Shown: positions 47,361 to 55,869 of the stretch, in pieces
Position numbering within the stretch: position 1 is the first letter of the stretch
How the letters are laid out: every line of letters starts with the position of its first letter
NCBI RefSeq assembly: GCF_030678915.1
Contig: NZ_JAUUTZ010000001.1
Span: 124,001 to 188,000 of the forward strand
Direction: 5' to 3'
DNA length: 64,000 bases
Source: Paracoccus wurundjeri
GTDB lineage: Bacteria; Pseudomonadota; Alphaproteobacteria; Rhodobacterales; Rhodobacteraceae
Made by a program: the position numbers and the translations under genes
The notes under the pieces: generated by a model
What the model saw: only the letters and a program-made list of their open reading frames with translations
The model's database searches: none
Told to the model about the DNA's origin: nothing

Positions 47361-47534
47361 ATGACCCCAACCCGAAAGCGCCGCCTCCTGATCCTCGCCG
47401 GCAAGCCGATCGATCACAAGCCGTACTATTCGCAGTATCTGCAACTGATCGATGACGGCCTTTGCGGCTGGGTCAACGGATGGGCTTGGCGCACAGACGC
47501 AGGTGATCGGTGGTTGAGGGATAACGAGCGTTGA
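47361..47534 (+). CDS. Small basic phage protein near attR
   Basis: A 57-residue protein: MTPTRKRRLLILAGKPIDHK then LIDDGLCGWVNGWAWRTDAG. GGAG precedes ATG 47361. No family recognised. It is the last gene before the right end. Confidence 0.5.
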   Translation: MTPTRKRRLLILAGKPIDHKPYYSQYLQLIDDGLCGWVNGWAWRTDAGDRWLRDNER

Positions 47535-47606
47535 TATTGTCCACCCCAAAGCGACAGGCGGAGGGGATGTTAAAGAGCGTTGAATCGGGACGCATCAGGA
47601 ACGAAT

Positions 47607-47628
47607 TTGTAAACTGCGCTGTAAACCG
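47607..47628. repeat. Putative integrase arm-type sites, attR side
   Basis: TTGTAAACTG (47607-47616) and CTGTAAACCG (47619-47628), in the same orientation as the pair near attL; 58 and 70 bp from the core. Confidence 0.45.
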
Positions 47629-47685
47629 GGCATTCCTTCCGAATCACCCAATTTAACTACAATCATGAAATGTATCGATGATTTT

Positions 47686-47733
47686 TGGCTGGGGCGGTAG
47701 GATTCGAACCTACGGTACACGGTACCAAAAACC
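47686..47733. repeat. attR core (48-bp repeat)
   Basis: Identical to 12410-12457; forms the 3' part of the intact tRNA-Gln. Confidence 0.93.
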
Positions 47734-47760
47734 GTTGCCTTACCACTTGGCCACGCCCCA
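47686..47760 (-). tRNA. tRNA-Gln (anticodon UUG), integration target
   Basis: Complete 75-nt cloverleaf on the minus strand with encoded CCA: acceptor TGGGGCG/CGCCCCA, anticodon stem ACGGT/ACCGT with loop TTTTGGT (anticodon TTG), T arm GTTCGAATC, discriminator G. The 3' half comes from the phage and regenerates a functional gene. Confidence 0.97.
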
Positions 47761-47853
47761 ACTGTCCGCGCTGAATAGCCAAGACCATCGGGGGGTTCAA
47801 GTCGAAATTTATCTCAACTTGTTCACTTTCGGAGATACCGTTATGGGCAGCGC

Positions 47854-49038
47854 ATGGATCAGGTGGATATCGCAATTCTTGGGGCCGGGGCGGCCGGGTT
47901 GTTCTGTGCCGGCTCGGCATTGACGCAGGGACAAAGCGTGCTGGTGATCGAGCATTCCTCGAAGCCGGGCGAGAAAATCCGTATCTCTGGCGGTGGAAGA
48001 TGCAATTTCACCAATATGGCCACGACGTGGGACAGGTTTCTGTCGGGTAACCTGCGGTTTTCAGCATCAGCCCTGGCCAGGTTCCAGCCTGAGGATTTCG
48101 TGCGGCTGGTCGATGGGGCAGGGATTGCATGGCATGAAAAAACCCAGGGACAGCTTTTCTGCGACGGCAAGGCGACCCAGATCATCGATCTGCTTCTGCA
48201 TCGTATGCGTGGCGCCGAGCTTCGGCTTCAAACGGCTGTGAAGGATGTCTCACGCAATGCGGACGGATTTGTCGTCGCGACATCTGCCGGGCAAGTCAGG
48301 GCGCAGCATGTCGTGGTCGCCACAGGCGGTAAATCGATTCCGAAAATGGGTGCGACCGGCATCGGCTATGATATCGCTGAAAAATTCGGGTTACGGCTGG
48401 TTGAGCCTCGCGCGGGGCTGGTGCCCCTTGGCTTTGCCGAGCAGGATCTGGCGCTGTGCCGCCCATTGGCCGGCATCTCGGTCGAGGCCGAGATTGCGCA
48501 TGGTCCGGCGCGTTTTCGGGATGCGCTGCTTTTCACGCATCGCGGCCTGAGTGGCCCGGTGATCTTGCAGATCTCGAACTATTGGCGGCCCGGTGAGATG
48601 CTTGAGCTTGATCTGGTGCCGGATGTGGATATCGCCGGGTGCCTGATACAAGCGCGAAATGGTGCGGGGCGGGTGAGTGTCGCCCAAGTCTTGTCGCAAT
48701 GGCTGCCCGAGCGGCTGGCGCAGGCGATTCTGGCCGAGATGGAGTTGGCCGCTGGCCGCTTGGCGGATCAGTCGAACGATAGCCTGAAACGGTTGGGGCA
48801 GCGGATCAATCGCTGGCAGATCCGTCCCGTTGGAACCGAAGGGTATCGAACGGCCGAAGTGACGCTGGGCGGTGTGGATACGGGTGATCTGGACGCGAAA
48901 ACCTTACAGGCGCGCAAGGTGCCCGGATTGCATTTCATCGGGGAATGCGTCGATGTGACAGGCTGGTTGGGCGGCTATAATTTCCAATGGGCCTGGGCAT
49001 CGGGGGATGCCGCTGGCCGCGCGATATCGCATCGCTGA
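47854..49038 (+). CDS. NAD(P)/FAD-dependent oxidoreductase, YhiN/HI0933 family
   Basis: A 394-residue flavoprotein. The N-terminal nucleotide-binding motif is ILGAGAAGLFCAGSALTQG; KIRISGGGRCNFTNM is the HI0933-family signature; VVVATGGKSIPKMGATGIGYDIA and the C-terminal HFIGECVDVTGWLGGYNFQWAWASG also match. Substrate unknown. The gene begins 93 bases after the tRNA and converges on kdsA (5-base gap). Confidence 0.9.
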   Translation: MDQVDIAILGAGAAGLFCAGSALTQGQSVLVIEHSSKPGEKIRISGGGRCNFTNMATTWDRFLSGNLRFSASALARFQPEDFVRLVDGAGIAWHEKTQGQLFCDGKATQIIDLLLHRMRGAELRLQTAVKDVSRNADGFVVATSAGQVRAQHVVVATGGKSIPKMGATGIGYDIAEKFGLRLVEPRAGLVPLGFAEQDLALCRPLAGISVEAEIAHGPARFRDALLFTHRGLSGPVILQISNYWRPGEMLELDLVPDVDIAGCLIQARNGAGRVSVAQVLSQWLPERLAQAILAEMELAAGRLADQSNDSLKRLGQRINRWQIRPVGTEGYRTAEVTLGGVDTGDLDAKTLQARKVPGLHFIGECVDVTGWLGGYNFQWAWASGDAAGRAISHR

Positions 49039-49043
49039 CCGGT

Positions 49044-49886
49044 TCAGACCCGAAGCGGGTCCGACTTGGCCAGGACGTCGAATTTCATGAGTGAACCGAT
49101 CAATGCCTGCATCTGGTCCAGCGGGATCATGTTCGGCCCATCGGATGGCGCGTTGTCGGGGTCTTCATGCGTTTCGATGAAGACGCCGGCGACGCCCAGG
49201 GAAACCGCTGCACGTGCCATGACTGGTGCAAATTCCCGTTGACCGCCGGACGAGCCGCCTTGCCCTCCGGGCTGCTGGACCGAATGGGTGGCATCCATGA
49301 TGACGGGGTAGCCGCTGCGCGCCATGATCGGCAATGCGCGCATATCTGCAACCAGGGTGTTATAGCCGAAACTTGCGCCGCGTTCGGTCAGCAGGATGTT
49401 GTCATTGCCGGTCGAGGCGACCTTGGCGGCGACATTCGGCATATCCCAGGGTGCGAGGAACTGGCCCTTCTTGATATTGACGACCGCGCCAGTTTTTCCC
49501 GCCGCCAGCAGCAGATCGGTTTGGCGGGAAAGAAAGGCGGGGATCTGAATGATATCCACGGCCTCGGCCGCCAGTTCCGCCTGCGCGATGTCATGAACAT
49601 CGGTCAGGACCGGACATCCCAGCCTTTCGCGGATCGTCGTTAACATCTGCAGGCCTTCGTCTATCCCCACCCCCCTTCGACCCTGAAGAGAGGTGCGGTT
49701 TGCCTTGTCATAGCTTGCCTTGAATACATAGCCTGCACCGGCATCGGCGCAAATCCGGGCCATCGTCTCGCCGATATTAAGAGCGTGGTCCAGCGTTTCA
49801 AGCTGACAGGGCCCGGCAATGACCGTCAGCGGAAGGTCATTGCCGCAGGTCAGGTTGCCGATTGTGATATGGCGCGGCGTTGTCAT
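49044..49886 (-). CDS. kdsA: 3-deoxy-8-phosphooctulonate synthase
   Basis: A 280-residue enzyme that condenses phosphoenolpyruvate with arabinose 5-phosphate to KDO-8-phosphate, for lipopolysaccharide and KDO-linked capsule. Motifs: VIAGPCQLETLDHAL, YVFKASYDKANRTS, RGVGIDEGL, CPVLTDVHDIAQ, IQIPAFLSRQTDLL, NIKKGQF, LLTERGASFGYNTLVADMRAL, DATHSVQQPGG. Its ATG overlaps the stop of the capsule export gene (ATGA), so it belongs to the capsule operon. Confidence 0.95.
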   Translation of the reverse strand: MTTPRHITIGNLTCGNDLPLTVIAGPCQLETLDHALNIGETMARICADAGAGYVFKASYDKANRTSLQGRRGVGIDEGLQMLTTIRERLGCPVLTDVHDIAQAELAAEAVDIIQIPAFLSRQTDLLLAAGKTGAVVNIKKGQFLAPWDMPNVAAKVASTGNDNILLTERGASFGYNTLVADMRALPIMARSGYPVIMDATHSVQQPGGQGGSSGGQREFAPVMARAAVSLGVAGVFIETHEDPDNAPSDGPNMIPLDQMQALIGSLMKFDVLAKSDPLRV

Positions 49887-51631
49887 GTGGATACCTGTTC
49901 ACGCAAGATGGAAACCGTCAGCGACGCCATGAGATAAAGCCCCATGAAGATCAGAAACGCGACAAGCGTATTCTGAAATGCTTTCGGGTAGGTTGCCTCA
50001 TCCGGCGGAACCGGAGAGATGGACATCGACAGATAGCGCACCTGTTTGTTGGCCTCGATCTGGGCGGAAACAAGCTGCGTCGCGGCGCTTGCAAGCAGTT
50101 CTTGCCGGGTCGCCAATTCGCCTTCGGCGATCCGCAATTCGCCCGAGATTTCGGCCAGCGAACTTCGCGCATCCCCGTCCTCGGTCAGTTGCGAGCGTGT
50201 TTCGCTGATGATTTCCTGAAGTCTGGCGATATCGCCGCGCGTTGCCGCGACCCTGCTTTGCACAGGGTTGGGATTGGCCTGAAGCTGTCCCAGTTCAAGC
50301 CGTTTTTCCGTCAGCTGCGCTTCAAGTTGCGAAATTTGCTGCATGACGACCGAGCTTTCCGCTGCCGGATCCAGCACGCCAAGCTGGGTCTGCAATTCCT
50401 GCACCCGCCGCTGCGCGGACAACACGTTTTGCTCGGCCTCGTTGTAATTTTCAGTTGCCCCCTTCATCTGGTCACCCCGTATGCGGGCCGTCAGCTTATC
50501 GACCTCTTCCTCGGCATAGCGGATCAGTGCCAGTGAAAATTCCTTGCTCAACTCGGCATTGGGGGCGATCACCTCCATATTGATCAGCCCCTCGGTCGGA
50601 TCGTAACCGATGATCACCGAATCCTTGTAGAGTTCATAGGCTTCTTCATTGGTGGCATCCGCGGGTAATCGCCGAATCGGATCGAGGTCGGGGCTCTGGT
50701 AGTTTTCCTTGAAGCCCTGATCCTCGTTCAGCCGCATCATCGCTTCACGCGAGGTCAGATAGCCCTGAACCGCGACGGAATCGGTGTTATTCGCGAGCGG
50801 AGAGCTGCTGAACATGCCGCCGACATCTGCGCCTCCTGTCGAATCGGCTCGCTGAATCTGGAACTGCGAATAGGTGGCGTAAAGCGGCGAGGCGAATTTG
50901 AAGTAATAAACGCCCACCGCGAATGTTGGCAGCATCACGAAGACCAGCAAACGCATCGCGAGAGAGATCAGCCTGCGGCGGCGGCGGCGGGCCATATCCT
51001 GCTGGATACGATAGATTTCCGCCGCCCGGCGTTCTTCGTTCATATCGTCTGGGGCAGGCAGATTTGCTCCGCCATGAGGTCCGGTGAGCGACCCGGCAGG
51101 GCGAATGGCTGGCGCATTGGGAGAGGGTGAGGATCCGGCCTTAGCCCCTTCATTCGAAAGAATTTTCTTTAACGCTTCGCGGTGGGAAGGGTCGATTCCG
51201 CGTTCACGCAGTTCCAATACGGCTTCTTCGTCAGTACTGACCCTGATCTGATGCAAAGTGGCGATCCGGCGGGCGATACGCAATTGGCGATCCGAAAGCT
51301 TTTCCGCGCGGATCGCGGCAAGTTTGGCGTCGCGATCATCCGCAGGCTCGTTCGGTTGTGCCGCTGAACCAGACGGAGTGTCCGGCTTGGGATCGGTGAG
51401 ACGGAGATCCCCGAAACCGTCATCATGCGGTTCGGGCTGCATCATCCGTTCGCGTATCTCTGCCTCGGTGGGGTTGCTGGGCGTTGTCTGCTGGGGTTGT
51501 GGGGTCTTCTTGCGGACCGCTACGCGCACCGATGGCCTTTTGCTTTCGGTTTCGGATGGCTTGGTTTCGCCGTCACGGACGGATCCCGGTGCCGAGGCGT
51601 GAAATCGTCTCGCTTTAGGCCGAATAGTCAT
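49883..51631 (-). CDS. Capsule polysaccharide export inner-membrane protein (KpsE/BexC/CtrB-like)
   Basis: A 582-residue polysaccharide co-polymerase/export adaptor. The first 250 residues are a low-complexity, charged cytoplasmic extension, long for the family. After a basic RRRRRRL run comes a membrane helix (LAMRLLVFVMLPTFAVGVYYF), then a periplasmic domain with a long coiled coil (residues about 410-530) and a C-terminal membrane helix (TLVAFLIFMGLYLMASLTV). It works with the KpsT ATPase encoded upstream (17-base overlap). The ATG at 51631 is chosen over upstream starts inside kpsT. Confidence 0.8.
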   Translation of the reverse strand: MTIRPKARRFHASAPGSVRDGETKPSETESKRPSVRVAVRKKTPQPQQTTPSNPTEAEIRERMMQPEPHDDGFGDLRLTDPKPDTPSGSAAQPNEPADDRDAKLAAIRAEKLSDRQLRIARRIATLHQIRVSTDEEAVLELRERGIDPSHREALKKILSNEGAKAGSSPSPNAPAIRPAGSLTGPHGGANLPAPDDMNEERRAAEIYRIQQDMARRRRRRLISLAMRLLVFVMLPTFAVGVYYFKFASPLYATYSQFQIQRADSTGGADVGGMFSSSPLANNTDSVAVQGYLTSREAMMRLNEDQGFKENYQSPDLDPIRRLPADATNEEAYELYKDSVIIGYDPTEGLINMEVIAPNAELSKEFSLALIRYAEEEVDKLTARIRGDQMKGATENYNEAEQNVLSAQRRVQELQTQLGVLDPAAESSVVMQQISQLEAQLTEKRLELGQLQANPNPVQSRVAATRGDIARLQEIISETRSQLTEDGDARSSLAEISGELRIAEGELATRQELLASAATQLVSAQIEANKQVRYLSMSISPVPPDEATYPKAFQNTLVAFLIFMGLYLMASLTVSILREQVST

Positions 51632-52268
51632 AATACTGTTTTGCCTCTTCAAGGGTCTCAAATCTATATAATTTACCGTGACGCAAGATGGCAGCGGAAC
51701 GGCAGAATCGTTCAATTGTCTGTGGCTGATGAGAAACGATGATTACGGTCGATTTCCGGAGTCGGTCGTAAAGTACCGATCCAGCCTTTCGGTTGAATTC
51801 GACATCCGTCGTATGCGGCATGCCTTCGTCAATCAGGTAAATGTCGAATTCCAGTGCAAGAAGCAATGAAAAGTTGAAACGCTGCTTCATTCCTGCGGAA
51901 TAGGTTCCGACCGGCATTTCGAAATATTCGTCAATCCCTGTAAGCCAGCGCGTGAATGCTTCGACGTAATCTGGATCAAGTCCGTAAATACGTGCGATGT
52001 AACGAGAATTTTCAACTGCAGAGTGTTTATTGTTCACGCCGCCCATGAAGCCGAGCGGAAAGGAAACCCTGCAATTCGACCGGATCGCTCCCTCATCCGG
52101 TTTTTCGATACCACACATCATATTGATCAGCGTGGTCTTGCCGGTGCCGTTCGGCGCAAGGATTCCCAGGGAATTGCCAAGCTCTACCCGAAAGGACGCA
52201 CGGTCCAGAATGACTTTGCGCTGTAGTCCGGTCCAGAAGGACTTGGAGACATTCTCGAATTCCAGCAT
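51615..52268 (-). CDS. kpsT: Capsule polysaccharide ABC transporter ATPase
   Basis: A 217-residue ATPase. MLEFENVSKSFWTGLQRKVI opens the cassette; Walker A APNGTGKTT, a Q-loop region, the signature YSAGMKQRFNFSL, Walker B FDIYLIDEGMPHTTD and the H-loop VIIVSHQPQTI are all present and in the KpsT/BexA style. AGGA lies 8 bases before ATG 52268; an ATG six codons earlier is possible. No kpsM permease is in the window; it may be elsewhere. Confidence 0.88.
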   Translation of the reverse strand: MLEFENVSKSFWTGLQRKVILDRASFRVELGNSLGILAPNGTGKTTLINMMCGIEKPDEGAIRSNCRVSFPLGFMGGVNNKHSAVENSRYIARIYGLDPDYVEAFTRWLTGIDEYFEMPVGTYSAGMKQRFNFSLLLALEFDIYLIDEGMPHTTDVEFNRKAGSVLYDRLRKSTVIIVSHQPQTIERFCRSAAILRHGKLYRFETLEEAKQYYDYSA

Positions 52269-52420
52269 TGAAGATCCTGGCACCATTTGATTGCCGCCAC
52301 CGTGGCGGCACGGTGCGGACAATAGGTTCGGACTACCTGCCTGTCCAGCGGACTGCTGGAGATTTGAACTAATAAGAGAAGGTGGCTTTATTTCCTTGGA
52401 ATTCGGTCTAGATTCGCGAC

Positions 52421-53002
52421 ATGTCGTCATTGTCGCAAGAGATTCGAGCCTGCAGGCTGTGCGCGCAGCGCTTTTCCGCCACCGCGACCAGACATGAGCC
52501 GCGACCGGTCGTCTGGTTTCGCAGCACTGCCCGACTTCTGATCGCGGGGCAGGCGCCGGGAATGCGAGTGCATGAAAGCGGCCGTCCCTTCACCGACAAA
52601 TCTGGCGAGCGTTTACGGCAGTGGATGGAGATTGATGAGGAGACTTTCTATGATCGAAGCCGGGTCGCCATCGTGCCGATGGCCTTCTGTTTTCCCGGAT
52701 ATGACAAGAAAGGCTCGGATCTGCCCCCGCCGCCTGTCTGCGCCCGTACATGGCGTCATCGGGTCATGGAGCATCTTCGTCCGCGTCTGACATTGCTGGT
52801 CGGGGGGCATGCGATCAGATGGCATCTGGGGGCCGCGAATGTGACCGAGACGGTTCGGACATGGCGGGATCACGCCCCCGGCGTCTTTCCCCTGCCGCAT
52901 CCATCCTGGCGCAATACGGCCTGGCTGCGCAGGAATCCCTGGTTCGAGGCGGAACTGTTACCCGAACTGCGCAAGGCGGTCTTCGCTGAACTCGACCGAT
53001 GA
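52421..53002 (+). CDS. Uracil-DNA glycosylase family protein
   Basis: A 193-residue protein of the UDG superfamily. The catalytic loop is LLIAGQAPGMRVHESGRPFTDKSGERL, and the DNA-contact motif FPLPHPSWRN lies near residue 155. A Cys pair near the N terminus (CRLCAQRF) is notable. Such proteins belong to a UDG-like group whose activity on uracil is not always shown. It is divergent from kpsT. Confidence 0.8.
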   Translation: MSSLSQEIRACRLCAQRFSATATRHEPRPVVWFRSTARLLIAGQAPGMRVHESGRPFTDKSGERLRQWMEIDEETFYDRSRVAIVPMAFCFPGYDKKGSDLPPPPVCARTWRHRVMEHLRPRLTLLVGGHAIRWHLGAANVTETVRTWRDHAPGVFPLPHPSWRNTAWLRRNPWFEAELLPELRKAVFAELDR

Positions 53003-53127
53003 GCTATTCGTGGAAACGGGGTCTTTCCCAAGTCGGATCGGGTGCCCGATTTCTTGCCTTTTGGGGGCGTGAGGTCTTTTCATCCGCGTTTATTCGCCCC
53101 ATATTGAGAGTAAGGAGAGGATACGAC

Positions 53128-53301
53128 ATGCCCTTGCCGCACTTTCTTTTGCTTATCTGCACAGTGGTCATGGCGGCTGCCGCCACACTTTGGTTCAGCC
53201 TGACCGCTGGTGTTCCGTTACTGACTCTGCTGCTGATTGCGTTGACCGGGGCCGTTCTTCTGCATTTCTCGACAAGAAACGGGCACGATCAGGACGGCTG
53301 A
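53128..53301 (+). CDS. Small two-span membrane protein
   Basis: A 57-residue protein: MPLPHFLLLICTVVMAAAAT, LWFSLTAGVPLLTLLLIALT, with two hydrophobic segments. TAAGGAGAGG precedes ATG 53128, a strong site, so the longer frame from 52999 is rejected. Similar proteins occur in Rhodobacteraceae. Function unknown. The convergent HNH gene ends 7 bases downstream. Confidence 0.65.
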   Translation: MPLPHFLLLICTVVMAAAATLWFSLTAGVPLLTLLLIALTGAVLLHFSTRNGHDQDG

Positions 53302-53308
53302 CGGAAGT

Positions 53309-53908
53309 TCAGCTTTCCAGTTCGGCATCCCAGTAAAGAAAATCCATCCAGCTTTCATGCAGATGGTTCGGCGGGAAGCGCCGGCCAATGGCATGCATTT
53401 CCTCGGGCACGGGCTGGCGCGGCTTGCGGCGCAGGCTCATCCCGCTATGGCGCAGGCTGCGATTCGCCTTGCGCAGATTGCAGGGCGAGCAGGCCGCCAC
53501 GACGTTTTCCCAGCTGGTAATCCCCCCGCGCGAACGCGGCACGACATGGTCGAAAGTCAACTCACCCTTGGCTCCGCAATACTGGCAGCAGAATTCGTCG
53601 CGCAGAAAAAGATTGAAGCGCGTGAATGCCACGCGCTTCTGGGGTCTGACATAATCTTTCAACACGACGACAGAGGGGATTTTGAAGGCTTGCCGCTGAC
53701 TTCGCACGACCTCCTCATATTCGGCGATGATACTGACCCTTTCCAGAAACACCGCCTTGATGGCTTCCTGCCAGGGCCACAGCGACAGCGGATAATAACT
53801 GAGTGGCCGGTAATCCGCGTTCAGAACCAAGGCGGGGTGATGGCGCAGATTGGCCGGTTCCCGTACGAACTGGGTTCGAAATTCCGCGTGATGAGCCTTA
53901 TCCAGCAT
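53309..53908 (-). CDS. HNH endonuclease domain protein
   Basis: A 199-residue chromosomal HNH protein. The nuclease motif is CQYCGAKGELTFDHVVPRSRGGITSWENVVAACSPCNLRKANR, with the two CX2C zinc sites and Asp-His/Asn/His-equivalent core. The N-terminal part (PALVLNADYRPLSYYPLSLW) is the conserved leader of this widespread bacterial family. Cellular role not established. The 184-base gap upstream (53909-54092) shows no gene. Confidence 0.85.
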   Translation of the reverse strand: MLDKAHHAEFRTQFVREPANLRHHPALVLNADYRPLSYYPLSLWPWQEAIKAVFLERVSIIAEYEEVVRSQRQAFKIPSVVVLKDYVRPQKRVAFTRFNLFLRDEFCCQYCGAKGELTFDHVVPRSRGGITSWENVVAACSPCNLRKANRSLRHSGMSLRRKPRQPVPEEMHAIGRRFPPNHLHESWMDFLYWDAELES

Positions 53909-54092
53909 CCTTTGGTTCCGCCTGTCTTGCCTCCGCCCGCAAAAGGCGCTTGCGCCGCATTAAACCGACTATATCTCGTGGCTGACGAGTGACAAGCCCC
54001 CGGATGTATTCGGCTTGGCGAAGAATTAGTCTGCAAGGATGACAAGGCCATGACAACTTGCCTCGAACCCGAACGAATGGCAGTCTGGCATT

Positions 54093-54527
54093 ATGACTGC
54101 ATCACCGCCTCCTGTTTTCGGCACGCTGGAAACCGCTCTTTACGCGGATGACCTGCATGCTGCGGAAGATTTCTGGTCCGGCGTCATGGGATTCGAAAAG
54201 ATTGTCGCCGAAGCCGGACGGCATGTCTTTTTCCGTATTGCGGAAAGCCCCGCTCCGCAGGTGCTTCTGATCTTCCGGCCCGTTGCGTCGGAAAAACCCA
54301 CCGATCCCGGTGCCAGATTGCCGGTCCCGCCGCATGGAGCGCGTGGCCCCGGCCATTTCTGCCTTGCCGTGGCGCCTGACGCGCTGGATCGTTGGCGCAG
54401 TCATCTGGTTGCTCATGGCATTGAAATAGAGGCAGATTTCCTGTGGCCTGACGGCGCCCGTTCGATCTATTTCCGTGATCCTGGGGGTAATTCGATCGAA
54501 TTGGCCGATCCGCATCTATGGGCGTGA
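54093..54527 (+). CDS. VOC/glyoxalase family protein
   Basis: A 144-residue metal-binding protein of the vicinal-oxygen-chelate fold. Paired beta-alpha-beta modules are visible: LETALYADDLHAAEDFWSGV with FRIAESPAPQVLLIF, and GPGHFCLAVAPDALDRWRSH with SIYFRDPGGNSIELAD, where the last Glu and the GHF His are likely metal ligands. Substrate unknown; may detoxify or modify small compounds. Confidence 0.75.
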   Translation: MTASPPPVFGTLETALYADDLHAAEDFWSGVMGFEKIVAEAGRHVFFRIAESPAPQVLLIFRPVASEKPTDPGARLPVPPHGARGPGHFCLAVAPDALDRWRSHLVAHGIEIEADFLWPDGARSIYFRDPGGNSIELADPHLWA

Positions 54528-54568
54528 TGTTCGCCGGTCGCATGTGATGCGTCCCGGCCGGACAATAT

Positions 54569-55225
54569 TCACTTCCCCAGACGTTCTTTCAGAAAGCCAA
54601 GCGCCACCGAAAGCCCGTCCGGCGAAATGCCATGGCCGGTTCCGTTCATCACGTGACCGTAAACCGTGAAATCCGCGCCTTGCAGCGCATCACCCGCGAG
54701 CTTCATATCCGCGAAAGGCACCACCGGATCGGCGTCGCCGTGAATGAGCAGCACGGGCGGTTTGACCTTCGCTTCGCTTTCCAGCAATTCGGGGACCAAC
54801 AAGCGCCCCGAGAAACCGATAATGCCTGCGACCTCGTGGCTCCGGCGTGGCAGGATATGAAGGGCCATCATTGTTCCCTGTGAAAAGCCGATCACAACCA
54901 TCCTGTCCGCAGTCAGGCCCTCATCGGTCAGCACCTTGTCCAGAAAATCGTTCAGCGATTCAATGGATCGCCCCATTGATTCCCGCGCCTGCTCTTCGGT
55001 CGAGCCGTCCATCCACGGAATAGGAAACCATTGATAGCCCGCCGGATTATTCGTGCAGGGCTCTGGCGCGTCGGGTGCATAAAAGGCGGCGCCGGGCAGA
55101 TGTGGCGCAAGCGGATCGGCAAGCCCCAGCAGATCGGCGCCGTCCGCGCCATAACCATGCAGGAACACGATAACGGAATCTGCGTTTTCGGGGCCCTTGC
55201 GGGCGGATTTCAACTCGGTGGTCAC
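54569..55225 (-). CDS. Alpha/beta hydrolase (phospholipase/carboxylesterase family)
   Basis: A 218-residue esterase. Oxyanion region VIVFLHGYGADGADLLGL, nucleophile GFSQGTMMAL, catalytic Asp in VLLIHGDADPVVPF, and His in MNGTGHGISP. Family members hydrolyse short acyl or lysophospholipid esters. The GTG start at 55225 overlaps the preceding stop (GTGA) with AGGGGAT upstream; the longer frame is rejected. Part of the leftward trio with alkA-like and gntR-like genes. Confidence 0.85.
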   Translation of the reverse strand: MTTELKSARKGPENADSVIVFLHGYGADGADLLGLADPLAPHLPGAAFYAPDAPEPCTNNPAGYQWFPIPWMDGSTEEQARESMGRSIESLNDFLDKVLTDEGLTADRMVVIGFSQGTMMALHILPRRSHEVAGIIGFSGRLLVPELLESEAKVKPPVLLIHGDADPVVPFADMKLAGDALQGADFTVYGHVMNGTGHGISPDGLSVALGFLKERLGK

Positions 55226-55869
55226 CTGATCCCCTCTCGTCCTTTGATCTGGCGGTAATAGGCCCACAGCCCTCTTGCGGCAACCGCACGCCAGGGCCGC
55301 CACGCTTCGGCCATTTGCCGCAGCTCTGCCGGGCTGGGACGCGCATCGAGGCCATAGAGCAGTTTTGCCGCTTCCTGCAGGGCCAGATCGCCCGCTGCAA
55401 AGACATCTGCCCGGCCAAGTGCGAATTTCAGATAAATTTCCGCCGTCCATTGACCGATTCCCGGCAACGCGACCAATGCCGCTATCGCATCCTTATCGGG
55501 AAGTTCGCGCAGCCGTCCCCAATCCGGCTGTGTTTCGGCGATTGCCCGCAAATATCGGATTTTGGGCCGGGATAAGCCGACGGCGCGCATGTCATCGTCG
55601 CTTGCCTGCGCGATCCGGTCGGGCAAGGTTAGCCCGGCATGCTCCATCCGCGCCCAGATCGAGGTCGCCGCGGCAACCGATATCTGTTGCGCCACGATTG
55701 CGCCTGCAATTGCCTCGAACCCATCGGGACGGCGGCGCAGAGGCAGGGGAGAGAGATCCGGCATGACGCGTGCCCAGACCGGGCAGATGCCGGCAAGCCA
55801 TGCGGCCCCTTCCGCCAGATCCGCCTCGGTCTCGATGATACGGCCCGGCGGCTGGAGAAGTTCAGCCAT
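55222..55869 (-). CDS. DNA-3-methyladenine glycosylase II (AlkA-like)
   Basis: A 215-residue HhH-GPD glycosylase that removes alkylated bases. The helix-hairpin-helix and catalytic Asp are in ALVALPGIGQWTAEIYLKFALGRADVFAAGDLALQ, preceded by FEAIAGAIVAQQISVAAATSIWARM. It lacks the N-terminal AlkA extension, which is normal for this group. Overlaps both neighbours by 4-8 bases. Confidence 0.85.
   Translation of the reverse strand: MAELLQPPGRIIETEADLAEGAAWLAGICPVWARVMPDLSPLPLRRRPDGFEAIAGAIVAQQISVAAATSIWARMEHAGLTLPDRIAQASDDDMRAVGLSRPKIRYLRAIAETQPDWGRLRELPDKDAIAALVALPGIGQWTAEIYLKFALGRADVFAAGDLALQEAAKLLYGLDARPSPAELRQMAEAWRPWRAVAARGLWAYYRQIKGREGIR

Larger units (their letters stand above)
12410..47733. 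mobile_element. Lambda-like prophage in tRNA-Gln, head module deleted
   Basis: Bounded by perfect 48-bp direct repeats equal to the 3' end of tRNA-Gln. Contents from left: integrase, recombination operon, early promoter with operators, SOS block, repressor/Cro switch, replication genes, terminase, remnants of protease and tape measure, tail tip, lysis genes, phosphoesterase. The order follows temperate siphophages, but portal, most of the protease, major capsid, connectors, tail tube and the N-terminal half of the tape measure are absent. It is therefore probably unable to form particles alone. Recombination, induction and lysis genes look intact. Confidence 0.95.
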
